Positions 27,083 through 36,291 are shown, counted from the stretch's first letter. The stretch is DNA of 64,000 nt from JAPLUA01 sp964625855 (GCA_964625855.1 CAZVFC010000002.1:186001-250000), one strand, 5' to 3'. The notes: generated by a model from the letters alone, not told the origin. Numbers and translations are program-made.

Positions 27083-28306
27083 CTATTCGATCGCCCAGAA
27101 GGTAACGGCCTCTTTGTCTTTGACGTACACCCCGTTGCCCGCAGCGATCGGGTACGCATACGTGTCGCTGCCGACTTTGTAGCTGGCGAGCTTTTTGTAT
27201 TCCCCGGCGCTGGGTTCGAACGCGACGAGGTCTCCCTGCGGGGTGAGCGCGAGCAGCACGGAGCCGGCGTCAACGACAGAGCCAAACCCGCGCCCGCCCA
27301 AGGTAGTGGTCCAGAGGGTCTTACCGTCTTTGGCGTCGAGACAAAAGACGACGCCATTCTGCGACACGCCGTAGATCTGGCCCCCCTTGAGCACCGGAGT
27401 GTTGAACTGGACTGCGTTGTCCGGATTGCTCCACAGTTCCTTGGCCGCGAAACCGTCGCTGGTCTTCTCGATCTTCACCGCCTTGGTACCCCGGCCCGCG
27501 CCAGCGTAGATCACGGTCTGGCCTTCCACGATCGGTGTGGCGGCGTTATACGCTCTGCCCTGGACCACGAAAGGTTCCTCCCAGAGAAGCTTGCCGTCCG
27601 CCACGGCGATGCCGACGATCTTCTTGGCAGTCAAGGTCACGGTCATCTTTGTGCCCCCGACGCTTAGCAGCACCGGTGAGGCATAGGCGGTGCCGTCCCC
27701 GGACCATTTCCATTCCTGGTCACCGGTGGCCAGGTCGTAGCCCACGATCCCGCCTTCGCTTTCGCCGCCGAGTTGGGCGATACAGAGGTCCTCGGTCACA
27801 ATCGGCGAAGACGACGTGTAAAACTTCGGCCACAAGCCGGAGAAGTCATCTTTGCGCCAGAGCTTCTTGCCGCTCGCCGCGTCCAGGCAGGAGATGATGC
27901 CGCTGACGCCGAGAGTGACGACTTTGCCGTTGGCGACGGTTGGGGAGCTGCGCGGGCCACTGTGCAGGCCCGCAGCGGGCCCCGAGATAGCCGCCACTTC
28001 GTATTTGTCCTTCCAGACCTCCTTGCCGGTGACGGCATCCAGGCAACGGATAACTTCGTCCCCGCCCTCGCGGGAGAAGACGTAAAGCCTGTTGGCGACC
28101 AGCGCGGGGGTGGCATCGCCCACACCTACGGGCGTGCTCCACTTCTGGGTTAGTTCTTTCGGCCATTCCTTAGGGATCGTAAAGCCCGTGGCTTTGGCAT
28201 CGCGGTTGGCTCCGCGCCATTGCGGCCAATCCTGCGCGCTGCCGCAGGTCGCGCTCACGGCGATCACCGCTGCGACCGACACGAACAATTCATTTAGATT
28301 CTTCAT
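27083..28306 (-). CDS. Exported PQQ-like beta-propeller protein
   Basis: 407 residues from ATG 28306, which has a good ribosome-binding site (CAGGAGATGTT) on the minus strand; an in-frame ATG 21 bases upstream is less likely. Signal peptide to about CGSA, then DWPQWRGANRDAKATG, the usual opening of these planctomycete/verrucomicrobial proteins. Repeated blades follow: IRCLDAVTGKEVWK, ISCLDAASGKKLWRKDD, GYDLATGDQEWKWSGDG, FCLDAKDGKTLWTTTLGG. Each carries the tryptophan-docking GK-x-x-W. No dehydrogenase active-site residues are evident, so it is probably a binding or scaffold protein like BamB. Convergent with pirin. Confidence 0.88.
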   Translation of the reverse strand: MKNLNELFVSVAAVIAVSATCGSAQDWPQWRGANRDAKATGFTIPKEWPKELTQKWSTPVGVGDATPALVANRLYVFSREGGDEVIRCLDAVTGKEVWKDKYEVAAISGPAAGLHSGPRSSPTVANGKVVTLGVSGIISCLDAASGKKLWRKDDFSGLWPKFYTSSSPIVTEDLCIAQLGGESEGGIVGYDLATGDQEWKWSGDGTAYASPVLLSVGGTKMTVTLTAKKIVGIAVADGKLLWEEPFVVQGRAYNAATPIVEGQTVIYAGAGRGTKAVKIEKTSDGFAAKELWSNPDNAVQFNTPVLKGGQIYGVSQNGVVFCLDAKDGKTLWTTTLGGRGFGSVVDAGSVLLALTPQGDLVAFEPSAGEYKKLASYKVGSDTYAYPIAAGNGVYVKDKEAVTFWAIE

Positions 28307-28460
28307 AACATCTCCTGTTGGTTTCACTGCCTTATTTGGGTGTCCTGCAAGGAACCTACGCCTCGGGGCGTGTTTAGCAACAGTATTAACCGCGCCATCC
28401 CCGTCCCTCAGGAGTGCATCCGCCTCGGACTCTCAGCCTCCTCTTCGGCTGTTCAGGCGG

Positions 28461-28566
28461 TGTCCACGAGGTGCACACCGGATGCACCAGCGGTGCACAC
28501 CGGATGCACAACCGGTTCCGGCGTGTGCATCGCTGGTGCATCGCTGGTGCATCGCTGGTGCACGGC
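28461..28566. repeat. GTGCAC/GTGCAT tandem repeat cluster
   Basis: An 18-bp unit GGTGCACACCGGATGCAC occurs at 28470-28487 and 28492-28509, spaced by 22 bp. An 11-bp unit GTGCATCGCTG is then repeated exactly three times (28525-28557) and followed by GTGCAC. Many sub-units are self-complementary (GTGCAC). Unit lengths are too short and unequal for CRISPR. Confidence 0.85.
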
Positions 28567-28657
28567 GTTCCGATGGCTCTGGCCGGGCCCCGAACGATGG
28601 AGATGCCAGGAGGTTGGTCGCGACGTTTCACCGGCACGTCCATCTGGCCGGGGGAAC

Positions 28658-28678
28658 GGACGCCTCGACGAGGCGTCC
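28658..28678. repeat. Perfect GCCTCG-N-CGAGGC palindrome
   Basis: GGACGCCTCG (28658-28667) and CGAGGCGTCC (28669-28678) are exact inverted repeats around one base. The core GCCTCGnCGAGGC recurs at 41561-41575. Palindromes with a near-zero loop are typical of REP-like families; no T-run follows. Confidence 0.8.
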
Positions 28679-28727
28679 CCACCCTCGAATGGTCGGGCCC
28701 GATGCACCCCTGCCCGCTCTTCCTTCG

Positions 28728-30455
28728 TCACCGCGCCGCGTTGGCGGGTGGGGCGCCGAACCGGGCTTGGAACGCTTCCGCACACTCGTGTACCGCATGA
28801 AAGAAGTTCTCCTGGCCCAGCTCGCTGGCGAAGCCTATCCGCTGCAGAATCTCGCGCAGCGGGCGGTTGGCGTGGGCGAACTTCATTGCGATGTCCTTTT
28901 TCTCCAGCTCCTGTTTGAGGCAGTGCAACGCTTCGGCTGCCGTCACGTCAATTTCCGTGATCGCCTGCGCATCAATGACGAACCACTGCACCGGCGTGGG
29001 GCTGGCGGCGACCAGTTCGCGTACCCGTTCGACGAAATGCCCGCAGTTCGAGAAGAGCAGCGGCGCATAGAAGCGGTAGGCGATGAAGCCGGCGATGGTG
29101 TGGCCGTCGGTGGTGTTACCGAGGTCGTGGAAGACACCGCCGGGGCCACCGCGCAAGACCGCGTCGGGCGGGTTGGAGATGCGGCTGATCAACGCCAGGA
29201 GCGAAATAGCCACGCCCACCAGAATGCCCGGCACCACGCCGACGGCCAGCACGCCCAGCGTCGTGAAGGCGGCCAGCATCGCGCTCTGCGGGTAGTAGCG
29301 ATAGATCCGGACCATGACGTCAAACTCGACGAGCGTGAACCCGCCGTAGATGAGGAGGGCCGCCAGGGCCACGGTGGGAAGGTGCGCCATCAGCGGCGTC
29401 AGGAAGAGCAGGAACAGGATGAGCGTCCCAGCGGCGACGAGGCTCGCCACCTGAGTCTTGCCGCCCGCCGAGTCATTGATGGCTGTGCGCGCCTGGCTGC
29501 CAGTTACCGAAAAGCCCTGGAAGAGGCCGGTGACCACATTCGCCGCGCCCATGGCAGCCAGCTCCTGATTCGGGATGACTTCGTAGCCGTTCTTCGCGGC
29601 CAGGGCGCGCGCCAGTAGGATGCCCTGGGTATAGGCCAGGAGTGCGACCCCGATCGCCGCGGGGAGCAGAGTGTGAATGTCGCGCCAGCCGACATCGGGC
29701 ACGGCGAAGCGTGGGAGCCCGCTCGGAAAAGCGCCGACCGCGTCCACCCCGCGGTCTTCCAATCCAAACGCGAACGACCCCGCGATGGCCAGCACTACCA
29801 CTGCCAGCGCCGGCGGCAGCTTCGGGGCGACCCGGCCTAAGACCGCGATGATGACCAGGATGGCGACGCCGAGGAAGAGCGTAGGCCCGTGCGCCTCGTG
29901 CAGCTTCGTCGCCAGCTCGCCGAGGCGCGGGAAGAAGTCGTTGTGTTCCAGCTTGACCCCGAAGAGCTTGTCGAGCTGCGATGCCACGAGAATCAGCGCC
30001 GCGCCGGTCATGTAACCCACCAGCACGGGCTTGGACAGGAAATCAGCGACGGCTCCGATCTTCGCCCAGGCGCCTAGCAGCAACAACAAGCCGCTCAGCA
30101 CCGCCACCAGCGCGGCCAGCACCGCCGCGTGCGCAGCATCTCCGCCCGCCAGGGGTGCCACCGCGCTCGCAATCAGCAACGAAATCGTGATGTCCGGCCC
30201 CGCAATCACCTGCCGCGAGCTGGCGAAGATCGGATAGACCAGCAGTGGCACCAGGGCGGCGTAAAGCCCGTGTTGCGGGGCCAGCCCCATCAAGCCGGTG
30301 TAGGCGATCACCGACGGGATCATTACCACGCACACGCTGATGCCCGCCAGCACGTCCGATCGCAGCCACTCGCGCCGGTAGGTCCGGAGCAGCGCCCATC
30401 CCGGCAGACCGCGCCGCGCGGTCAGAGGCGGAGTTGGTCTTGGAGGTTCGCTCAT
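28728..30455 (-). CDS. SulP-family anion transporter with STAS domain
   Basis: 575 residues. About ten to twelve hydrophobic segments begin with VLAGISVCVVMIPSVIAYTG, the SulP signature with its proline-rich helix, then HGLYAALVPLLVYPIFASSR and GPDITISLLIAS. The QGFSVTGSQARTAIN segment is the conserved TM8 region. The C-terminal 120 residues form a cytoplasmic STAS domain (PVQWFVIDAQAITEIDVTAA). Family members carry sulfate, bicarbonate or dicarboxylates; there is no fused carbonic anhydrase to point to bicarbonate. Length is normal. Divergent from the aminotransferase gene. Confidence 0.92.
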   Translation of the reverse strand: MSEPPRPTPPLTARRGLPGWALLRTYRREWLRSDVLAGISVCVVMIPSVIAYTGLMGLAPQHGLYAALVPLLVYPIFASSRQVIAGPDITISLLIASAVAPLAGGDAAHAAVLAALVAVLSGLLLLLGAWAKIGAVADFLSKPVLVGYMTGAALILVASQLDKLFGVKLEHNDFFPRLGELATKLHEAHGPTLFLGVAILVIIAVLGRVAPKLPPALAVVVLAIAGSFAFGLEDRGVDAVGAFPSGLPRFAVPDVGWRDIHTLLPAAIGVALLAYTQGILLARALAAKNGYEVIPNQELAAMGAANVVTGLFQGFSVTGSQARTAINDSAGGKTQVASLVAAGTLILFLLFLTPLMAHLPTVALAALLIYGGFTLVEFDVMVRIYRYYPQSAMLAAFTTLGVLAVGVVPGILVGVAISLLALISRISNPPDAVLRGGPGGVFHDLGNTTDGHTIAGFIAYRFYAPLLFSNCGHFVERVRELVAASPTPVQWFVIDAQAITEIDVTAAEALHCLKQELEKKDIAMKFAHANRPLREILQRIGFASELGQENFFHAVHECAEAFQARFGAPPANAAR

Positions 30456-30574
30456 TCTCGATCACACCAGCCCACGAAGCGCGACCCTAGCGCAGCCCCC
30501 CGGCCGCCGAAAGCGCAAAATGGGCTACAATTTCCGCTTGCACCGTGCCGCCGCCGGGTTCAACCATAGGCACT

Positions 30575-31750
30575 ATGAACTACAAGATTTCTCAACGCGC
30601 CGCATCTCTCACACCATCACTTACTCTGGCCATTGACTCGAAGGCCAAGGCTATGAAAGCCGAGGGTCAGGATGTCGTCGGCTTTGGCGCCGGCGAGCCG
30701 GACTTCGACACGCCGCAGCACATTAAAGACGCCTGCGCCAAGGCGCTGGCCGCCGGTTTCACCAAATACACTCCCGCGGTGGGCATCCCTGAGCTGCGCT
30801 CGGCCATCGCCGACAAGCACCAGCGCGAGAACGGCCTCACCTTCAAGCCCTCGCAGGTCATCGTCTCGTGCGGCGGCAAGCACTCCTGCTTCAACGTCAT
30901 CTTCGCCACCTGCGAGGAAGGAGACGAGGTCATTATCCCCGCGCCCTACTGGCTGAGCTATCCCGAGATGGTGAAGATGGCCGGCGCCAAGCCGGTCATC
31001 GTGCCGACCACGGACGAGACCGAGTTCAAGCTCACGCCCAACGCCCTGCGCCAGGCCATCACCCCGCGCACGCGGCTGTTCGTCCTCAACTCGCCCAGCA
31101 ACCCAACGGGCTCGGTCTATACGCCCGATGAGCTGAAAGCCCTCGGCGATATTTGCATCGAGAAGAACGTGCTCATCATGAGTGACGAGATCTACGAGCA
31201 CCTGCTCTACGATGGCGCGACCACCCAGAGCGTCGCCAGCTTCAGCCCGGCGCACCTCGAGCATACGATCGTCGTTCATGGCTTCGCCAAGGCCTGGAGC
31301 ATGACCGGTTGGCGGCTGGGCTGGTGCGCCGCGCCCGAGCCAATTGCCAAGGCCATTAGCGCCGTCCAGAGCCACAGCACCAGCAACCCGACCAGCTTCG
31401 CTCAGAAAGGCGCCGTCGCCGCGCTGACCGGCCCGCAGGACCACCTCAAGACCTGGCTCGGCGAATTCGACAAACGCCGCAAGTATGCCTGGGCCAAGCT
31501 GAACGGCATCCCCGGCATCACCTGCGTCAGCCCCAAGGGCGCGTTCTATCTCTTCCCGAACATCTCGAACACCGGCCTCAAGTCCACCGACTTCTGCGCC
31601 AAGCTCCTCGAAGCGGAGAAGGTGGCCGCCGTGCCCGGCATCGCGTTCGGCGCCGACGACTACATCCGGCTCAGTTACGCGACGAGCATGGCGAACATCG
31701 AGAAGGGCCTGGACCGGATCGAGAAGTTCTGCAAGACGCTGGTGAAGTAG
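30575..31750 (+). CDS. Pyridoxal-phosphate aminotransferase class I (aspartate aminotransferase type)
   Basis: 391 residues from ATG 30575, the start that gives the standard MNYKISQRAASLTPSLTLAI opening. Aminotransferase fold I landmarks: GFGAGEPDFDTPQHIKDA, SCGGKHSCFNVIFA (cofactor phosphate loop), LNSPSNPTGSVY (Asn contacting PLP), IMSDEIYEHLLYDG (Asp and Tyr), VHGFAKAWSMTGWRLGW (Lys forming the Schiff base) and IRLSYATS (Arg binding the substrate carboxylate). Closest to the prokaryotic Ib aspartate (and prephenate) aminotransferases. Ib enzymes can amidate prephenate, a link to tyrA in this window, but that is inference. Confidence 0.9.
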   Translation: MNYKISQRAASLTPSLTLAIDSKAKAMKAEGQDVVGFGAGEPDFDTPQHIKDACAKALAAGFTKYTPAVGIPELRSAIADKHQRENGLTFKPSQVIVSCGGKHSCFNVIFATCEEGDEVIIPAPYWLSYPEMVKMAGAKPVIVPTTDETEFKLTPNALRQAITPRTRLFVLNSPSNPTGSVYTPDELKALGDICIEKNVLIMSDEIYEHLLYDGATTQSVASFSPAHLEHTIVVHGFAKAWSMTGWRLGWCAAPEPIAKAISAVQSHSTSNPTSFAQKGAVAALTGPQDHLKTWLGEFDKRRKYAWAKLNGIPGITCVSPKGAFYLFPNISNTGLKSTDFCAKLLEAEKVAAVPGIAFGADDYIRLSYATSMANIEKGLDRIEKFCKTLVK

Positions 31751-31821
31751 TTCTCACTCACCCTTGCGAGGCTCCATACCTGCGGGCGCGCAAGAAGCAA
31801 GTTTCCATCATTTAACCACTT

Positions 31822-32712
31822 ATGAAACGCGTATTAAGCATTCTCGGAGTCATTGTCGTAGCAGCCTTGATCGTCTTCCTGGCCGTCACAAGGTATCTGG
31901 CGCAAGAACGAGCGGCCAAGCTCGACCGCGCATTGATGGACGCGCAGGCCCAGGTAATCCAGTTGGAGGCGGACAAGGAAGCGGCCAATCAGCGCCTGGC
32001 CGAGCTAACGCGGGCCCAACCGGCGCCTGGTGCCGCGGCAGGCGCGTCGCCCGGAACAGGGCCGGCAACCACGCTGGCGGCCGCACAACCGGCGGCAGGG
32101 TCGTTGGTGCGCTACGTGGCCTTTTCCCAAGCGGGGCTGACCAACCTGGTCCGCATCGAGGGCACCTCCAGCGTCCATGCCTGGCAGGTCGAAGGTCGTC
32201 TCCTGGGCGGCAGCGCCGAGCTGGGAGCGGGATTGTCGCTCCAGCCGGGAGTCCAGGCGTCTCTGGGGCCGGTGGAGGCCAAGGTCAGTGTATTCATCCC
32301 CGTGCGCTCCCTTAAGAGCAAGGAGAAGGACGGCCGGCCCTACAGCGACGCGATGGACGAGATCATGTATGGCAAGCTGCTCGAACCGGCCAACAAACGG
32401 ATCACCTACACGCTGACCTCGCTGACGGTGAAAGAGCCGCCGCGCGGGGCGAGCGACCCCATTCTTTGCGAGGCCACCGGCAATCTAAGCGTGGCCGGTG
32501 TAACCAAGGCGATCACGATGCCCGTCAGCGTGCTGCCGGACTCGCGCGGCTACATCCAGTTTTCGGGCTCGGTGAAGACCAAGATGACCGACTTCAAGAT
32601 CGAGCCGCCCTCGCCCAGCGTTGGCGGCATGTCCATCAAGACCGGCGACGAGGTGATCCTCAGGTTCATCTGGTGGGTGAAGCCCGTCGGGGCGGCGCCG
32701 ACGGCGAGATGA
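31822..32712 (+). CDS. Membrane-anchored YceI-like protein
   Basis: 296 residues. N-terminal transmembrane helix (VLSILGVIVVAALIVFLAVT), then a coiled coil (RALMDAQAQVIQLEADKEAA) and a Pro/Ala/Gly linker to about residue 90. A YceI-type lipocalin barrel follows: IEGTSSVHAWQVEGRLLGG, SVFIPVRSLKSKEKDGRPY, DEIMYGKLLEPANKRITYTL, SVAGVTKAITMPVSVLP and the closing DEVILRFIWW. Such barrels bind polyisoprenoid lipids in a hydrophobic tunnel. Tethering through a coiled coil is unusual, since YceI is normally free in the periplasm. Confidence 0.85.
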   Translation: MKRVLSILGVIVVAALIVFLAVTRYLAQERAAKLDRALMDAQAQVIQLEADKEAANQRLAELTRAQPAPGAAAGASPGTGPATTLAAAQPAAGSLVRYVAFSQAGLTNLVRIEGTSSVHAWQVEGRLLGGSAELGAGLSLQPGVQASLGPVEAKVSVFIPVRSLKSKEKDGRPYSDAMDEIMYGKLLEPANKRITYTLTSLTVKEPPRGASDPILCEATGNLSVAGVTKAITMPVSVLPDSRGYIQFSGSVKTKMTDFKIEPPSPSVGGMSIKTGDEVILRFIWWVKPVGAAPTAR

Positions 32713-32786
32713 ACGTCGGCAGTGGCTACCGGGCCGCCTGATAGCCCCGGCCTCACGCGCGCAACGTCAAAAGATCGAATGAGTTT

Positions 32787-33410
32787 ATGAGAGCACGAAT
32801 CAAATCATCGTTGTTGATGATGGGCTTGGCCTGTTTCTCGGTGGTTGCGTGTGCCCAGGATCTGCCGCCGCTGCCGCCGGACATTCCGCTACCTCCTGAC
32901 TGGGATCCGGTGGTGGCTCAGCAACGACAGGAGCTGTTGGAGCAACAGTATTGGCAGCGGCAGCAGGAAATCTTCGAACGTGATTTTCTACCATGGCTGC
33001 ACCAGCCGATGACTTTGCCGAATGGCCAACCTTACACGCGTGAAAATGAAGAGGCTTACCGGCGCGAGCGACTGCTGATGCTGGCCGAGGAACTCAGTTC
33101 GAGACCCGAATCCAACCTTAGATATGGCCTGCAGTGGGGATTGCCTCTGGAGAATCTTGTGGGCACTGAGAACGGCATCTCGGTTTACTATGGGACCTGT
33201 AACCTGCCGGCGGTTGGCCTGTCGTTCAGGGAAATCGCCCTGAGTGATCCCGCGTTCAGTTGGGGTGAGCCGTTGAGGGTCAGCACTGTGCCAGAGCCGG
33301 GCGTGCTAAGTCTTATAGTCGTCGGTTTTGCGGCAGTCTTGTTACGTCCTGCCAAGCCCAATAATGGCTGCCGACGCATCAGCGGATCTTGTCCACTTGG
33401 ACGCGCTTGA
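32787..33410 (+). CDS. PEP-CTERM sorting-domain protein with C-terminal extension
   Basis: 207 residues. Signal peptide (LLMMGLACFSVVACA), then a Pro-rich stretch (LPPLPPDIPLPPDWDP) and a glutamine-rich helix. The PEP-CTERM signal is VPEPGVLSLIVVGFAAVLL followed by basic residues (RPAKPNNGCRR). PEP-CTERM proteins are processed by exosortase and placed on the surface or in the exopolysaccharide matrix. The sorting helix normally ends at the basic cluster, whereas here about 10 more residues (ISGSCPLGRA) follow, and the last 32 bases overlap the 3' end of the opposite DUF362 gene. The central region matches no family I know. Confidence 0.75.
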   Translation: MRARIKSSLLMMGLACFSVVACAQDLPPLPPDIPLPPDWDPVVAQQRQELLEQQYWQRQQEIFERDFLPWLHQPMTLPNGQPYTRENEEAYRRERLLMLAEELSSRPESNLRYGLQWGLPLENLVGTENGISVYYGTCNLPAVGLSFREIALSDPAFSWGEPLRVSTVPEPGVLSLIVVGFAAVLLRPAKPNNGCRRISGSCPLGRA

Positions 33411-34446
33411 GATCGCTGACACCGAGTTGGAGGAGCGCGGCGGTGTCGTAGAGGTCCAGGTTGGGCTTGACGACCGGGGCTTCGGTGGCGGTGCGCTGGC
33501 GGTCCAGCTCCCTGATCGAGAGCATATCGAGGGCAACCGGGTCCGTGCTGAAGCGGAGCTGGTTCAAGATGGCGGAATAATGCAGCAGGCCGCGGTCACC
33601 ACCCTCGTATTGGCAGATGAGGGCGTCGGTGATGTTGAGGACGACCTTGTCGCTAAGAGCTTCCATCGCATAAATCTCAGGGATGGCGCGCGTCATGCGG
33701 GCAGGGTTGGCTTCGAAGCGGATGATGTTGTCCACGCTGCCAGTCGCCAGGCCGTAGAGATTGCCAGAGACACCGATGAAGTTGTGGTTCAGGAGTGGGG
33801 TGATGTTGATGATCTTCGTGATCTCACGGCTGACCAGCCTGGAGACGAAGGATTTGCGCCCGGCGCCGTCGGCTTTGATGCCGAACTCGTGGTCGCCATA
33901 AACCAGGTTGCCGATGATTTCCGTCTCATAGAAACTCTGGTCGTCCCAGCCGGCCTGGGCGCTGCCCGCCACGCGGATGCCGTAGCGCTCGGCGAGATCG
34001 AAGTAGCCGGCGAGGCGGAGATCGGCCGTCTCCCGGTCCCATACGATGATGTGTTTGGGCGGGAGGCCCGCTGCCAGCAACCCTTCGACCACGGCCGCGG
34101 CCACCGCCGGGCGCGTGCCGCTGTGCGGGCCGGGCGCGGAAAAGACCTTGATCCCGACCACCTCCTGCGTGCTGACCAGGCTGCGCCAAGCCGCGGCCAG
34201 GGGGGTCTTGCCGGTCAGGTTGGTGATGGCGAGATCCACCATGCCGCGGATCACCGCCGGGCGGGGGCGAAAGGCATCCAGGGCGTCAGCCTCCTCGACG
34301 CTCACGACCCGCGCTTTGGGGGCGGGGCTGGCGAAGGACGGGGGCGGGGCGACCTGAGCCGCGCCGGGAGTGGCCAGCAGACAGCCACACAGCGCGGCCA
34401 GAAGCCAGCGGAAGAGTCTGCGTTGGCGCGGTGCGTTTCTTGACAC
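33379..34446 (-). CDS. Exported DUF362-domain protein
   Basis: 355 residues with a signal peptide (RWLLAALCGCLLATPGAA). DUF362 features: STQEVVGIKVFSAPGPHSGT, AVVEGLLAAGLPPKHIIVWD, SREITKIINITPLLNHNFIG and STDPVALDMLS. There are no CxxC ferredoxin clusters, unlike many DUF362 proteins. The molecular function of the family is unknown. The 3' end overlaps the PEP-CTERM gene by 32 bases; the 5' end lies 12 bases from the divergent TPR lipoprotein gene, so promoters of both must overlap or lie inside the genes. Confidence 0.82.
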   Translation of the reverse strand: MSRNAPRQRRLFRWLLAALCGCLLATPGAAQVAPPPSFASPAPKARVVSVEEADALDAFRPRPAVIRGMVDLAITNLTGKTPLAAAWRSLVSTQEVVGIKVFSAPGPHSGTRPAVAAAVVEGLLAAGLPPKHIIVWDRETADLRLAGYFDLAERYGIRVAGSAQAGWDDQSFYETEIIGNLVYGDHEFGIKADGAGRKSFVSRLVSREITKIINITPLLNHNFIGVSGNLYGLATGSVDNIIRFEANPARMTRAIPEIYAMEALSDKVVLNITDALICQYEGGDRGLLHYSAILNQLRFSTDPVALDMLSIRELDRQRTATEAPVVKPNLDLYDTAALLQLGVSDLKRVQVDKIR

Positions 34447-34458
34447 GTTAGAGCACGG

Positions 34459-36291
34459 ATGTTACCACCACCACTGATGCTGACCATCAAAAAGCAGGTC
34501 GGGAAAACCGCCCTCATCTTGCTGACCGCGTGCGGATTGCTAGCCGGCTGCGTGCCGCCCGGCCCCCGGGCGCTGCTGCAAGGCAAACGCCTTCTCGAGC
34601 AGGGCAACTATGAGCGGGCGATGGGGAAGCTGCGCGTGGCCACATCGCTGCTCGCCACCAACGCGCAAGCGTGGAACTATCTCGCGATCGCCTGCCATCA
34701 CGCGGGCGAGCGGGACGAAGCGGTGCGGGCCTACCAAACCGCGCTGAGGCTCGACCACGACCTGACCGAGGCGCACTATAATCTCGGATGCCTCTGGCTC
34801 GAACAGAACAAGCTGGAGGCCGCGCGGACAGAGTTTACTGCCTACACGCTGCAGCGCGGGAGCTCCCCAGAGGGCTTCCTCAAGCTCGCCACAGTGCAGG
34901 CCCGCGCGCGAGATCTCGCGGCGGCGGAAAAGAGCTTTAAGGACGCCCTCCGGCTGAGTCCGCAGAATCCCGAGGCCCTCAACGGGCTGGGTTTGCTGCG
35001 CTTGCAGCAGCGCCGCCCGGCTGAGGCTCAGCAGTTCTTCACCGCGGCGCTCAAGGAGCGGCCCGACTACGAGCCCGCGTTGCTCAATTCGGCCGTCGTC
35101 GCCCACCAATACCTGCGCGATCTTCCCGGCGCATTGCAGAAGTACCGGGCATACCTTGCACTCAAACCGGCGCCGCCCAACGCCGAGTCGGTGGCGGACA
35201 CGGTGCGTCAGATTGAAGAGGAACTCAGTCCGCCTCCGCGCTCTGTCCCGGTGGCGAGAGCCCCTGCGCCGGTGAAGGCCCCCACGCCGGTCGCCAAGCC
35301 CCCCGCGCCGGTTGTCACCAACGCCGCCCCGCTCAAATCAGCCCCCGCCGTCAGCACGCGAGTCGTCGCCGCTCCAAGAGCAGAGTCGCGGGCGACCGTG
35401 TCGAAGCCAGTACCGGCGACCAATGTCCCCAAACCGGCGCCCGCTCCAGCCCCGGTGCCGGAGCCGCCCGTCCAGACGGTCAAATTGGCCCCTGAGCCGG
35501 TGGTAAAGCCCTCGCAGGACGTTGCTCCCAAGCCCACGCCCGCTGCCCGCCCAAGTCCCCAACCCGTTGCAGCCACATCCTCGGCCCCCGTCACCGTTGT
35601 GGTGGCCAAGCCGGCCAAGCGCGGCTTCTTGGACCGTGTCAACCCAGCCAACCTGCTCCGCGGCGGGTCGAAGCCCTCGCCTCCCGTGACACCACTGCCG
35701 CCTGGCAAAGAGGCGCAGCCTGCGGCCCAGCCGTCGTTCGCCCCGACCACTTCGCCGCAGACCCCCGCGGGACCGCCCAGCCGATACAATTACCCGTCAC
35801 CCGCAAGGCCTGAGCCCGGCAATCGCGCGGAAGCGCAGCGGCTCTTCGACCAGGGATTGCAGGCACACCGAGCTCATCGGCTCAGTGAGGCCCTTCAATT
35901 CTATCGCCAAGCGGTCCAGCAGGACCCGAGTTTCTTTGAGGCGCAGTTCTACCTCGCCTTCGCCGCCACCGAAGTCGGCAACCTGCCGGCGGCTTTGACG
36001 GGTTACCAACACGCACTGGCCCTCAAGCCGGACGACGCCAACGCGCGGTACAACTTTGCGTTGGTGTTAAAGCAGGCAAACTGCCTGCCGGACGCGGTGA
36101 ACGAACTGAAGCGGCTTTTGGCCAGCCATCCGAACGAGGCCCGCGGCCACCTGGCCCTGGCGAACCTTTACGCGCAGCAACTGCGTCAACCGGGCCTGGC
36201 GCGGCAGCACTACCTGAAGGTGCTCGAGCTGGACCCACGCAACCCCGAGGCCAGCACCATCGCCTATTGGCTGCGGGACCATCCGAAGTAG
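34459..36291 (+). CDS. TPR-repeat lipoprotein with Pro/Ala-rich linker
   Basis: 610 residues; ATG 34477 is an equally good start. The lipobox LLAGC places the lipidated Cys at about residue 31. The first TPR block (residues about 35-235) includes YERAMGKLRVATSLLATNAQ, DEAVRAYQTALRLDHDLTEA and PAEAQQFFTAALKERPDYEP. A roughly 210-residue low-complexity linker of Pro, Ala, Val and Lys follows, then a second TPR block (LSEALQFYRQAVQQDPSFFE, ALTGYQHALALKPDDANARY, ARQHYLKVLELDPRNPEA). It is probably a periplasmic scaffold bridging two partners across the linker; partners unknown. Confidence 0.85.
   Translation: MLPPPLMLTIKKQVGKTALILLTACGLLAGCVPPGPRALLQGKRLLEQGNYERAMGKLRVATSLLATNAQAWNYLAIACHHAGERDEAVRAYQTALRLDHDLTEAHYNLGCLWLEQNKLEAARTEFTAYTLQRGSSPEGFLKLATVQARARDLAAAEKSFKDALRLSPQNPEALNGLGLLRLQQRRPAEAQQFFTAALKERPDYEPALLNSAVVAHQYLRDLPGALQKYRAYLALKPAPPNAESVADTVRQIEEELSPPPRSVPVARAPAPVKAPTPVAKPPAPVVTNAAPLKSAPAVSTRVVAAPRAESRATVSKPVPATNVPKPAPAPAPVPEPPVQTVKLAPEPVVKPSQDVAPKPTPAARPSPQPVAATSSAPVTVVVAKPAKRGFLDRVNPANLLRGGSKPSPPVTPLPPGKEAQPAAQPSFAPTTSPQTPAGPPSRYNYPSPARPEPGNRAEAQRLFDQGLQAHRAHRLSEALQFYRQAVQQDPSFFEAQFYLAFAATEVGNLPAALTGYQHALALKPDDANARYNFALVLKQANCLPDAVNELKRLLASHPNEARGHLALANLYAQQLRQPGLARQHYLKVLELDPRNPEASTIAYWLRDHPK

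Larger units (their letters stand above)
28307..28727. other. Intergenic region packed with direct and inverted repeats
   Basis: This 421-bp spacer separates the PQQ gene start from the SulP gene 3' end, both on the minus strand. It contains the GTGCAC/GTGCAT repeat cluster (28461-28566) and a perfect hairpin at 28658-28678, described separately. No gene is supported; open frames across it are incidental. A promoter for the PQQ gene should lie in the first 100 bases, but I cannot define it. Confidence 0.6.

Noticed and set aside
28461..28566. Possible CRISPR array
   Set aside because: Units are 11 and 18 bp with spacers of 0-4 bp and no cas genes nearby.
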